A stretch of 64,000 nt of DNA from Archivesica marissinica (taxonomy: Eukaryota > Mollusca > Bivalvia > Venerida > Vesicomyidae), in contig CM026398.1 in NCBI GenBank assembly GCA_014843695.1, positions 43,455,372-43,519,371 on the forward strand. The letters run 5' to 3'. Positions 1 through 12,600 of this stretch are shown here, piece by piece; position 1 is the first letter of the stretch; each line of letters begins with the position of its first letter. The position numbers and the translations under genes are program-made. The notes under the pieces were generated by a model, which saw only the letters and a program-made list of their open reading frames with translations, did not search any database and was not told the DNA's origin.

Positions 1-1649
1 GCTTAGTTGTGTACCAGGTCTAGTGGTGTACCAGGTCTAGTTGTGTACCAGGTGTAGTTGTGTACCAAGCTTAGTTGTGTACCAGGTGTAGTGGTGTACC
101 AAGCTTAGTTGTGTACCAGGTCTAGTGGTGTACCAGGTCTAGTGGTAGTGGTGTACCAGGCCTAGTGGTGTACCAGGTCTAGTGGTGTACCAGGTCTAGT
201 TGTGTACCAGGCCTAGTGGTGTACCAAGCTTAGTTGTGTACCAGGTCTAGTGGTGTACCAGGTCTAGTTGTGTACCAGGTTAGTGTGTACCAAGCTAGTT
301 GTGTACCAGGTGTGTACCAGTAGTGTGTACCAGCTAGTGTGTACCAGGTGTACCAAGCTAGTGTGTACCAGCTAGTTGTGTACCAAGTAGTTGTGTACCA
401 GTAGTGGTGTACCAAGCTTAGTTGTGTACCAGGCTAGTTGTGTACCAAGCTTAGTTGTGTACCAGGCCTAGTGGTGTACCAAGCTTAGTGTGTACCAGGC
501 CTAGTGTGTACCAGGCCTAGTGGTGTACCAAGCTTAGTTGTGTACCAGGTCTAGTGGTGTACCAGGTCTAGTTGTGTACCAGGTGTAGTTGTGTACCAAG
601 CTTAGTTGTGTACCAGGTGTAGTGGTGTACCAAGCTTAGTTGTGTACCAGGTCTAGTGGTGTACCAGGTCTAGTGGTGTACCAGGCCTAGTGGTGTACCA
701 GGCCTAGTGGTGTACCAGGTCTAGTGGTGTACCAGGTCTAGTTGTGTACCAGGCCTAGTGGTGTACCAAGCTTAGTTGTGTACCAGGTCTAGTGGTGTAC
801 CAGGTCTAGTTGTGTACCAGGTGTAGTTGTGTACCAAGCTTAGTTGTGTACCAGGTGTAGTGGTGTACCAAGCTTAGTTGTGTACCAGGTCTAGTGGTGT
901 ACCAGGTCTAGTGGTGTACCAGGCCTAGTGGTGTACCAGGCCTAGTGGTGTACCAGGTCTAGTGGTGTACCAGGTCTAGTTGTGTACCAGGCCTAGTGGT
1001 GTACCAAGCTTAGTTGTGTACCAGGTCTAGTGGTGTACCAGGTCTAGTTGTGTACCAGGTGTAGTTGTGTACCAAGCTTAGTTGTGTACCAGGTGTAGTG
1101 GTGTACCAAGCTTAGTTGTGTACCAGGCCTAGTTGTGTACCAAGCTTAGTTGTGTACCAAGCTTAGTTGTGTACCAGGCCTAGTTGTGTACCAAGCTTAG
1201 TTGTGTACCAGGCCTAGTGGTGTACCAAGCTTAGTTGTGTACCAGGCCTAGTTGTGTACCAAGCTTAGTTGTGTACCAGGCCTAGTGGTGTACCAAGCTT
1301 AGTTGTGTACCAGGCCTAGTTGTGTAACAGGCCTAGTGGTGTACCAAGCTTAGTTGTGTACCAGGCCTAGTTGTGTACCAGGCCTAGTGGTGTACCAGGT
1401 GTAGTGGTGTACCAAGCTTAGTTGTGTACCAGGTCTAGTTGTGTACCAAGTCTAGTTGTGTACCAGGTCTAGTGGTGCACCAGGTCTAGTTGTGTACCAA
1501 GCTTAGTTGTGTACCAGGCTTAGTTGTGTACCAAGTCTAGTGGTGTACCAAGCCTAGTTGTGTACCAGGCCTAGTGGTGTACCAGGTCTAGTTGTGTACC
1601 AGGCCTAGTGGTGTACCAAGTCTAGTTATGTACCAGGCCTAGTGGTGTA
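1..1649. repeat. 17-bp satellite with higher-order structure
   Basis: There are about 95 tandem copies of a unit such as GTGTACCAGGTCTAGTG, continuing past the left edge. Variants alternate AAGCTTAG, AGGCCTAG and AGGTCTAG. A block of 14 units recurs with a 238-bp period from 541, 779 and 1017. A degenerate stretch lies at 270-420. No coding potential is credible. Confidence 0.97.
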
Positions 1650-2076
1650 AATCATCTCCACCACATAATTAGATGATTTCTTGCATATATATCGAAGATT
1701 TCAAACATTATTTATCCAAACAATTTCTTCTAACCCACTGGCCAGGTTTTGAGGAGACTTGTAACGGCTCCTGCAGGGCTCAAACTCCGGACATTTCGAA
1801 CAGATTCCATTGAAAACTAGGTGGCTAGGTCAAATAGAATAAACAACTTGCAGGCACTAGCAACAGCAAAGTAAAGCGAGGAACATAATAACACAGATAT
1901 TGACACGTGGTTTATGCCCGTTTATTTTTAAAATTACATAACACATGATTATTTACAATAAACAACGATCGGATTGGACAGAAAGCTATTGACTTAATAA
2001 TGTGTTTTATGTGAAAAAGAGATATCAATCATCGGGTGACACTGGCTAAGATATTTTGACGGTCCAAACTCACAGG
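1650..2076. other. Intergenic spacer with SINE D remnant
   Basis: A short piece at about 1755-1805 matches the tRNA-like end of SINE family D (GGCTCCTGCAGGGCTC, minus orientation). The rest is AT-rich with nothing recognisable. Confidence 0.6.
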
Positions 2077-2320
2077 CTCCGTGGTCTAGTGGTTACGGTT
2101 GCTGACTTGTATACCACTGTAACCTATCAACACTGATGGTCACGGATTCGAGCCCCGTTCAGACTGTGTCTCTTTTATGAAAAAATGGCAGTTTCTTATG
2201 GAGGTTGGTGCACCAAGTACTGGTTAACCGTTGGAGCCTGCCCAGGAGAGGTGTTGTTAGGTAAACTGTCGCTCAAATGGGCAACATGTAGCGACGTTAA
2301 ATAAACATAAAAAATAAAAA
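2077..2320 (+). mobile_element. SINE, family E
   Basis: It has a tRNA-like head (box A-like GTGGTCTAGTGGTTACGG and box B-like GATTCGAGCCCC), a body reading GGTTGGTGCACCAAGTACTG, and a tail GTAGCGACGTTAAATAAAC followed by an A-rich end. The tail is shared with family A. Confidence 0.8.
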
Positions 2321-2775
2321 AAACAACAGGCTATTCATTTTGATCCAGCTTTGTTCAAACTTGGTCATGTTGAATATTGTCATCCTTTAAGAAATGAATG
2401 TGAACCTTAGTTTTCCGTCTGCCAACACCTGAATACTGTGACTGTTGCCCCCAAAATAACTGATATGAAAGCTGTGACTGGAAATAATGTTATATATACA
2501 CTATTCACTCACTACGCAGAAAACATAGAGCAATTTCCGGGGGGGGGGGGATTATTTTCATATATAAAACGCATCTGATAGAAAGAAATTAATCAAAACT
2601 TGCAAAGGTCCAAAACAAATGAGTAGTCTGATACCCAAACGTCATTATTACGTTTCGTAATGCTTACGAATCACCAAATGAATCACAGTATGTCTCATTA
2701 GTTTTGCATTTTCGCAAGTACTTATATTCCCTAGCAACCTAAAGAGAAATTAACAACTGTTGGTTGGACAGTTAC
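2321..2775. other. Spacer without recognised features
   Basis: AT-rich sequence with one G homopolymer at about 2539-2550. I see no gene or repeat. Confidence 0.5.
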
Positions 2776-5253
2776 TTTAATGCAGCAGTACAGTATTACA
2801 TCATCACGTATTACATCATCACGTATTACATCATCATGTATTACATCATCACGTATTACATCATCACGTATTACATCATCACGTATTACATCATCAAGTA
2901 TTACAGTATCATGTATTACATCAAGTATTACAGCATCAAGTATTACATCATCATGTATTACATCAAGTATTACAGCATCACGTATTACATCATCACGTAT
3001 TACATCATCAAGTATTACATTATCACATATTACATCATCACGTATTACATCATCAAGTATTACATCATCATGTATTACATCAAGTATTACAGCATCACGT
3101 ATTACATCATCACGTATTACATCATCAAGTATTACATCATCAAGTATTACATTATCACATATTACATCATCATGTATTACATCATCAAGTATTACATCAT
3201 CATGTATTACATCATCAAGTATTACAGCATCATGTATTACATCATCAAGTATTACATCATCAAGTATTACAGCATCACGTATCATCATGTATTACATCAT
3301 CAAGTATTACATCAAGTATTACATCATCAAGTATTACAGCATCATGTATTACATCATCAAGTATTACATCATCAAGTATTACATCAAGTATTACAGCATC
3401 ATGTATTACATCATCAAGTATTACATCATCAAGTATTACAAACACACAAACACAATACACATCAAGTATTACATCATCATGTATTACATCAAGTATTACA
3501 GCATCACGTATCATCATGTATTACAGCATCAAGTATTACATCAAGTATTACATCATCAAGTATTACATCAAGTATTACAGCATCATGTATTACATCATCA
3601 AGTATTACATCATCATGTATTACATCATCAAGTATTACACATCAAGTATTACAGCATCATGTATTACATCATCAAGTATTACAGCATCATGTATTACATC
3701 ATCAAGTATTACATCATCATGTATTACATCAAGTAACAGCATCAAGTATTACATCATCAAGTATTACATCATCATGTATTACATCATCAAGTATTACATC
3801 ATCAAGTATTACAGCATCATGTATTACATCATCAAGTATTACACATCATGTATTACATCAAGTATTACATCATCATGTATTACATCAAGTATTACAGCAT
3901 CACGTATCATCATGTATTACAGCATCAAGTATTACATCAAGTATTACAGCATCATGTATTACATCATCATGTATTACATCAAGTATTACAGCATCATGTA
4001 TCATCAAGTATTACAGCATCATGTATTACATCATCATGTATTACATCATCAAGTATTACAGCATCATGTATTACATCATCATGTATTACATCAAGTATTA
4101 CATCATCATGTATTACATCAAGTATTACAGCATCACGTATCATCATGTATTACATCAAGTATTACAGCATCATGTATTACATCATCATGTATTACATCAA
4201 GTATTACATCATCATGTATTACATCAAGTATTACATCATCATGTATTACATCAAGTATTACAGCATCAAGTATTACAGCATCACGTATCATCATGTATTA
4301 CATCATCATGTATTACATCAAGTATTACATCAAGTATTACATCATCATGTATTACATCAAGTATTACATCATCATGTATTACATCAAGTATTACATCATC
4401 ATGTATTACAGCATCACGTATTACATCAAGTATTACAGCATCAAGTATTACATCAAGTATTACAGCATCATGTATTACATCAAGTATTACAGCATCAAGT
4501 ATTACATCAAGTATTACAGCATCACGTATTACATCAAGTATTACAGCATCATGTATTACATCAAGTATTACAGCATCATGTATTACATCAAGTATTACAG
4601 CATCATGTATTACATCAAGTATTACAGCATCACGTATTACATCAAGTATTACAGCATCATGTATTACATCAAGTATTACAGCATCATGTATTACATCAAG
4701 TATTACATCATCATGTATTACAGCATCATGTATTACATCATCACGTATTACAGCATCATGTATTACATCAAGTATTACATCATCATGTATTACATCAAGT
4801 ATTACAGCATCATGTATTACATCATCAAGTATTACAGCATCACATATCATCATGTATTACATCAAGTATTACAGCATCATGTATTACATCAAGTATTACA
4901 GCATCATGTATTACATCAAGTATTACAGCATCAAGTATTACATCATCATGTATTACATCAAGTATTACAGCATCATGTATTACATCAAGTATTACAGCAT
5001 CATGTATTACATCAAGTATTACAGCATCATGTATCATCATGTATTACATCATCAAGTATTACAGCATCACGTATTACATCATCATGTATTACATCAAGTA
5101 TTACAGCATCACGTATTACAGCATCACGTATTACATCATCATGTATTACATCAAGTATTACAGCATCACGTATTACATCATCATGTATTACATCAAGTAT
5201 TACAGCATCACGTATTACAGCATCACGTATCATCATGTATTACATCATCAAGT
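2776..5253. repeat. 12/15-bp satellite (TATTACATCATCANG)
   Basis: There are about 170 tandem units of 15 bp (TATTACATCATCATG, -AAG or -ACG, and TATTACAGCATCATG) mixed with 12-bp units (TATTACATCAAG). All lengths are multiples of three, so several frames stay open for hundreds of codons. That is a by-product, not a gene. The sequence context next to the gene's 3' end is intergenic. Confidence 0.97.
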
Positions 5254-5651
5254 CATTAGAACTCTGTCCATAAGAAATGCCTTTTTCAATACTATTACGG
5301 TAATACAATCACACACATAACCTCTGGAAGCATAATTTCATGTTGTGTAACAGTCATGTCCATCAACTTTATTAATATTATCTACTGTAGTATGGACATA
5401 CGCAGAGGCGTTCGGATGATGATGCCGTGCAGATTGTGTTATAGTATACCCTTACATGTGTAAATATATATAATATATACAAGTTTCATCCATTACAATA
5501 TACACTTATCAATGTACATGTATATATATATAAATTTCAGTCAATACAAATTACAATATATACACATATCAATATTTAATATACATGTACACAACTTTCA
5601 TTCATTATAATGTACATTTATCAATATACAAGTTCCATTCATTATAATAAA
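5254..5651. repeat. AT-rich degenerate repeat
   Basis: Loose repeats of ACAAGTTTCATTCATTA with TATATA runs occupy 5466-5645. The rest is unremarkable spacer. Confidence 0.6.
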
Positions 5652-5885
5652 AGTTTAAACTTTATTTATTTTACAACAATTGCGAAGCCAGTTTTAACAA
5701 CTTATGTTAATCACTCTCGTTGGCGCGGATGAAAGCGTATATGTGGTCATTCGTGTGGGAGGAAACCGGAGAAAACCCACCTATATGGCGACCACCGTAC
5801 CATCTCGCATACTTCCAGGTACGAGGATCAAACTCGGGTTGCATTGGTGAGAAGCGAGCGCGCTAACCACTGCGCTAATCGGACA
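5652..5885 (-). mobile_element. SINE, family C
   Basis: In minus orientation it begins TCCGATTAGCGCAGTGGTTA (box A-like) with a box B-like motif (TTTGATCCTCG here, GGTTCGATCC in other copies) and ends in the tail ATATAAGTTG...TTGTAAAATAAATAAAGTTT. It belongs to the same family as copies at 17.8, 20.8, 27.4, 51.3 and 59.2 kb. Confidence 0.85.
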
Positions 5886-5930
5886 TTATAATATACATGT
5901 ACATTAATCAATAGAAAAGTTTCATTCATT

Positions 5931-6294
5931 ACAAATTACAATATATACACGTACATTTATCAATATACAAGTTTTATTCAGAATAATATACATGTATAAA
6001 TTTATTAATATACAAGTTTTATTCAGAACAATATACATGTATAAATTTATTAATATACAAGTTTTATTCAGAACAATATACATGTATAAATTTATCAATA
6101 TACAAGTTTTATTCAGAACAATATATATGTATAAATTTATCAATATACAAGTTTTATTCAGAACAATATACATGTATACATTTATTAATATACAAGTTTT
6201 ATTCAGAACAATATACATGTATAAATTTATCAATATACAAGTTTTATTCAGAACAATATACATGTATAAATTTATTAATATACAAGTTTCATTC
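5931..6294. repeat. 45-bp tandem repeat, 8 copies
   Basis: The unit includes ATACATGTATAAATTTAT and ATATACAAGTTTTATTCAG. It lies just beyond the 3' end of the plexin gene. The 45-bp length keeps frames open on both strands. Confidence 0.93.
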
Positions 6295-6493
6295 TCGATA
6301 TGATAGTATAGTACGTTCAGAAGATGCAACCTCTGTATGCATGTGTAAGTCCATTCTGTGTGCAGCATACCTGTAGAGATGAATGTACCGGTAATCTAGT
6401 TTGACTGCAGGTGGAGAACATCAGTCTGCAGGATCGGTTACAATACACACTTATATATATAATTATAGAAGTCATATCCTGTCAGAAGCAGGC
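6295..6493 (-). other. Probable plexin 3' UTR and flank
   Basis: About 200 nt following the stop codon. No canonical AATAAA is evident, so the transcript end cannot be placed; the 45-bp repeat could lie within the UTR. Confidence 0.4.
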
Positions 6494-6601
6494 TCATTTT
6501 GTGTACATGTCCATAGACATGAGTATGTACTGTAGCTTGGAGGTGAGGGGCGAAAAGCTGCCCGGGGACTCTGCCTCCAGGTTGTCCATCTCTTTATAGA
6601 T
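6494..6601 (-). CDS. Plexin exon 26 (coding part): C-terminus and stop
   Basis: This 108-nt terminal exon encodes [20 protein letters not shown], then [15 protein letters not shown] and TGA at 6494-6496. Plexins end shortly after this helix. I do not see the usual plexin C-terminal PDZ-binding or A-type tail, so the tail appears diverged or shortened. The 3' UTR continues below 6494 with no clear poly(A) signal. Confidence 0.92.
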   Translation of the reverse strand: MYKEMDNLEAESPGSFSPLTSKLQYILMSMDMYTK

Positions 6602-9600
6602 CTGCAAAGTGAATACATTATTGTCAGTTTAATCATTGTATTCATGACCGTTACAAGGGATACAAGTTTTGTAATGGCTGTAAGAATTTGCATGTTAGAG
6701 AGTGTTGACAGAGTATTACAGACAATTTTTGGAATATTGTTTACAAGGTTGTATTACCTCCCCTGCCATGCATTAAACCACAAACATGTTATATTACCTC
6801 CCCTACCATGCATTAAATCATAAATAGGTTGTATTACCTCCCAGGCCATGCATTAAATCATAGATAAGTTGTATTACCACCCCTGCCATGCATTAAACCA
6901 TAGACAGGTTAAATTACCTCCCCTGTCATGCATTAAACCATAGACAGGTTGTATTACCTCCCCTGCCATGCATTAAACCATAGATAGGTTGTATTACTTC
7001 CCCTGTCATGCATTAAACCATAGACATGTTTTATTACCAACCTCGTTCCTGTATTTTGATGTGTAGCTGTACATATCCAGTAAGGCACTGGACTGGTGGA
7101 ACTGCCCAGAAAATTTCTGCAAAAAGGAACAGTTATTACAATTCAAATTGAAGGAGCATGCTATCGCTATAAGACTTGATGGCTTTCATGTATAAATAGT
7201 ATTGCTACTACACATTTTTGAGGATATGTAGTCCAGTGGTAACACACTGGACTGGTAATCCAGGGATCGCAGGTTCAATCCCCCATCTGACCCTAATAAA
7301 ATTAACAGTCTTTCAGATGGGACGTTAAACCGAGGTCTCGTGTCGGTGCTTTACACCGTGCACGTAAAAGAACCAGAGGAGATTCTGGAATGGGTCTCTG
7401 TCTGTATCATACACTATCCTCCAAAATCTAAAATAACTAATCTCTTCAGGAGGCGTCGCTCATATGGGCAACCGGTAGCGACGATAAATAAACGTAAACA
7501 AAAACAAAAAACATGCTTGAGGAACAATTTTAAATTATTTCCGAGTTAAATTATTTCAGATTAGTCCAAAAATAATCGTTGATGTTTCATGTTATTTATG
7601 ATTTTATGTTGCTTTACAGATCAAATGAATACTCCAGTAGTAAATTGGTACACTTAGAACACATTTAGAAAAACAGAATTGGTACACATACAATAAATTG
7701 CTTCCCCAGATTTACTGATCATGCTATAGTAGCTATGTTACAAGACAGGGATCATTCTAGAGGGCGATATTGTCGCCCTAGGGACCCTAACTTCGCCCTC
7801 TGGTGGCCCCACTTCTTTTTTTTTGGTTTTTACGATTTTCAAACAAAATGTTGTCTAGTAAGATACACTGGCCCATTATAAAGCACTCCTTCTATTCAAA
7901 TGTTGTATTTAATGGTTGTACTGTGCATTTTAACCCTATTTTGCAGAAGTATATTAAAGAACACCATTTAAGGAAGCGATCACGCGCTTTCTCCCTTCTC
8001 CCAAAAATTCTGACCTAGAATGAACCCTGAAGTATTTACTTGGCACGTAATTGGCACAGCGCCGGTGGCAAGATCCGCGTAAATGGGGATATTAAATTTT
8101 ATGACATTTTCATGGGGGACTCTATCTAATCTGGTCAAATCATATGCTGTCTCCGTGGCCTAGTGGTTAATGGTGTCCACCTACGAAGCGGGAGGTCGAA
8201 GGTTCGAACCTTGTCAGGGGTTTGTTCTGATATGGCCAGTTGATGAGCCGCCAGCTAGTTAAATAATGGTTACCGATTGCCTACCAGCCTAGCATACAAG
8301 CATAGGATTCGGGAAGTACTGATGTTCATAAAAAGAGGTGTGTCATGAGTCAGAAATGGCTGGCCCTTTAACTAGGGGTGACACTATAATAAACAAACAC
8401 TTTACTTTACTTATAATAGCAAATTTTATACAGTCCACCCTCCCAACAACACCCACAATGAAGGGGATTACTTCTGTCTAGCAGAGAATCTGGACAGCCG
8501 AAGAGACACGACTGGACTGGCATGCAAGCTGAACAACAGAAAGACATGGTACTGCACACATGCAAGACTTCTGTGTACAATATGTATTTCGATCCTGGCC
8601 CGGGATAGCGGGTGTCGGTGTATACATGTGACACTTTCTGTGTACAATATGTATTTCGATCCTGGCCTTGGATAACGGGTTTCGGTGTATACATGTGACA
8701 CTTTCTGTGTACAATATGTATTTCGATCCTGGCCCGGGATAATGGGTGTCGGTGTATACATGCAAGACTTTCTATGTACAATATGTATTTCGATCCTGGC
8801 CCGGGATAATGGGTGTCGGTGTATACATGCAAGACTTTCTGTGTACAATATGTATTTCGATCCTGGCCCGGGATAACGGGTGTCGGTGTACACATGCAAG
8901 ACTTTCTGTGTACAATATGTATTTCGATCCTGGCCCGGGATAACGGGTGTCGGTGTACACATGCAAGACTTTCTGTGTACAATATGTATTTCGATCCTGG
9001 CCCGGGATAACGGGTGTCGGTGTACACATGCAAGACTTTCTGTGTACAATATGTATTTCGATCCTGGCCCGGGATAACGGGTGTCGGTGTACACATGCAA
9101 GACTTTCTGTGTACAATATGTATTTCGATCCTGGCCCGGGATAACGGGTGTCGGTGTATACATGCAAAACTTTCTGTGTACAATATGTATTTCGATCCTG
9201 GCCCGGGATAACGGGTGTCGGTGTACACATGCAAGACTTTCTGTGTACAATATGTATTTCGATCCTGGCCCGGGATAACGGGTGTCGGTGTACACATGCA
9301 AGACTTTCTGTGTACAATATGTATTTCGATCCTGGCCCGGGATAACGGGTGTCGGTGTATACATGCTAATCTTTCTGTGTACAATATGTATTTCGATCCT
9401 GGCCCGGGATAACGGGTGTCGGTGTACACATGCAAGACTTTCTGTGTACAATATGTATTTCGATACTGGCCTGGGATAACGGGTGTCGGTGTATACATGC
9501 AAGACTTTCTGTATACAATATGTATTTCGATCCGGGATAACGGGTGTAGGCGCACACATGCGTGTCTTTCTGTGTACAATAGGTATTTCGATCCTGGCCC

Positions 9601-12600
9601 GGGATAACGGGTGTAGGTGTACACATGCAAGACTTTCTGTGTACAATATGTATTTCGATCCTGTCCTGGGATAACGGGTTTCGATGTATACATGTGACAC
9701 TTTCTGTGTACAATATGTATTTCGATCCGGGATAACGGGTGTAGGCGCACACATGCGTGTCTTTCTGTGTACAATATGTATTTCGATCCTGGCCCGGGAT
9801 AATGGGTGTCGGTGTACACATGCAAGACTTTCTGTGTACAATATGTATTTCGATCCTGGCCCGGGATAATGGGTGTAGGTGTACACATGCAAGACTATCT
9901 GTGTACAATATGTATTTCGATCCTGGCCCGGGATAACGTGTGTCGGTGTACACATGCAAGACTTTCTGTGTACAATATATATTTCGATCCTGGCCCGGGA
10001 TAACGGGTGTCGGTGTACACATGCAAGACTTTCTGTGTACAATATGTATTTCGATCCTGTCCTGGGATAATGGGTTTCGATGTATACATGTGACACTTTC
10101 TGTGTACAATATGTATTTCGATCCTGGCCCGGGATAACGGTTGTCGGTGTACACATGCAAGACTTTCTGTGTACAATATGTATTTCGATCCTGGCCCGGG
10201 ATAACGGGTGTCGGTGTACACATGCAAGACTTTCTGTGTACAATATGTATTTCGATCCTGGCCCGGGATAACGGGTGTAGGTGTACACATGCAAGACTAT
10301 CTGTGTACAATATGTATTTCGATCCTGGCCCAGGATAATGGGTGACGGTTTATACATGCAAGACATTCTGTGTACAATATGTATTTTGATCCTGGCCCGG
10401 GATAACGGGTGTCGGTATATACATGTGACACTTTCTGTGTACAATATGTATTTCGATCCTGGCCCAGGATAACGGGTGTCTGTGTACACATGCAAGACAT
10501 TCTGTGTACAATATGTATTTCGATCCTAGCCCGGGATAATGGGTGTCGGTGTACACATGCAAGACTTTCTGTGTACAATATGTATTTCGATCCTGGCCCG
10601 GGATAACGGGTGTCGGTGTACACATGCAAGACTTTCTGTGTGCAATATGTATTTCAATCCTGGCCCGGGATAACGGGTGTTGGTGTATACATGCCAATCT
10701 TTCTGTGTACAATATGTATTTCGATCCTGGCCTGGGATAATGGGTGTCGGTGTATACATGTGACACTTTCTGTGTACAATATGTATTTCGATCCTGGCCT
10801 TGGATAACGGGTTTCGGTGTACACATGCAAGACTTTCTGTGTACAATATGTATTTCGATCCTGGCCTGGGATAATGGGTGTCGGTGTATACATGTGACAC
10901 TTTCTGTGTACAATATGTATTTCGATCCTGGCCTTGGATAACGGGTTTCGGTGTATACATACAAGACTTTCTGTGTACAATATGTATTTCGATCCTGGCC
11001 CGGGATAACGGGTGTCGGTGTACACATGCAAGACTTTCTGTGTACAATATGTATTTCGATCCTGGCCTGGGATAACGGGTGTCGGTGTATACATGTGACA
11101 CTTTCTGTGTACAATATGTATTTCGATCCTGGCCCGGGATAACGGGTGTCAGTGTACACATGTCACACTTTATGTGTACAGCTTGAGCTTAGATCCGAGT
11201 TTCGGTATATACATGTACCTGTGAGACATTTTGTGTAAGGTACGAGTTTAGATCCTGATCACTGATGGCGGGTCTCTGCTTCATCTCCTCGAAGTACTGA
11301 TGCACCATGGTCTTGTAGCGAGGTATGTCCTTAGCAAACAGCAGTTTGTTGGACGGCGACGCCTTGCAGACAAAAGAGAAACAAACAGATATTACATAGG
11401 TCATGGTAAATTATTGCTAGCTTGTCGCTCGATATAGAAACTGGGTGCTCTCATGCATCAAATATTTAATACTTTTGTAAATTGGCAATAAAATATATCA
11501 ATAATTTATATTATATATATATGTAAAGTACATGCTTCATGGCCCACGTTGGTGTAAAGTGCAGGCTTCACACCCCATGTTGGTGTAAAGTATAGGTATC
11601 ATGCCCCATGTTGGTGTAAAGTACAGGCTTCATGCCTCACGTTGGTGTAAAGTGCAGGCTTCACACCCCATGTTGGTGTAAAGTATAGGTATCATGCCCC
11701 ATGTTGGTGTAAAGTATAGGCTTCACGCCCCATGTTGGTGTAAAGTATAGGTTTCATGCCCCATGTTGGTGTAAAGTATAGGCTTCACACCCCATGTTGG
11801 TGTAAAGTACAGGCTTCATGCCCCATGTTGGTGTAAAGTATAGGTTTCATGCCCCATGTTGGTGTAAAGTACAGGCTTCATGCCCCATGTTGGTGTAAAG
11901 TACAGGCTTCATGCCCCATGTTGATGTAAAGTACAGGCTTCATGCCCCATGTTGGTGTAAAGTACAGGCTTCATGCCCCATGTTGGTGTAAAGTATAGGC
12001 TTCACGCCCCATGTTGGTGTACAGTATAGGCTTCATGCCCCATGTTGGTGTAACGTATAGGCTTCATGCCCCATGTTGGTGTAAAGTATAGGCTTCATTG
12101 CCCATGTTGGTGTAAAGTATAGGCACCATGCCCCATGTTGTAAAGTATAGGCTTCATGCCCCATGTTGGTGTAAAGTATAGGCTTCATTGCCCATGTTGG
12201 TGTAAAGTATAGACTTCATGCCCCATGTTGTTGTAAAGTATAGACTTCATGCCCCATGTTGTTGTAAAGTATAGGCGTCATGCCCCATGTTGTTGTAAAG
12301 TATAGGCTTCATTGCCCCATGTTGATATAAAGTATAGACTTCATTGCCCATGTTGGTGTAAAGTATAGGCTTCATGCCCCATGTTGTTGTAAAGTATAGA
12401 CTTCATGCCCCATGTTGTTGTAAAGTATAGGCTTCATGCCCCATGTTGGTGTAAAGTATAGGCTTCATTGCCCCATGTTGATATAAAGTATAGGCTTCAT
12501 GCCCCATGTTGGTGTAAAGTATAGGCTTCATTGCCCCATGTTGGTGTAAAGTATAGGCTTCATGCCCCATGTTGGTGTAAAGAATAGGCTTCATGCCCCA

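Noticed and set aside
2764..5259. Very long open frames on both strands in the 12/15-bp satellite
   Set aside because: Unit lengths are multiples of three and lack stops, so frames stay open by arithmetic. Peptides are monotone (YYIIT or DDVIL repeats) with no start context or domain.
7222..7300. Possible tRNA gene (anticodon-like GGT within CTGGACTGGTAATCCAGGG)
   Set aside because: The tRNA-like part continues into a conserved ~290-bp body and tail found in eight copies, so it is a SINE head.
8407..11161. Long minus-strand frames of 314 to 675 codons
   Set aside because: They come from the 67-bp satellite. Its resemblance to plexin exon 24 is due to descent from the exon edge, not to a coding tandem protein.
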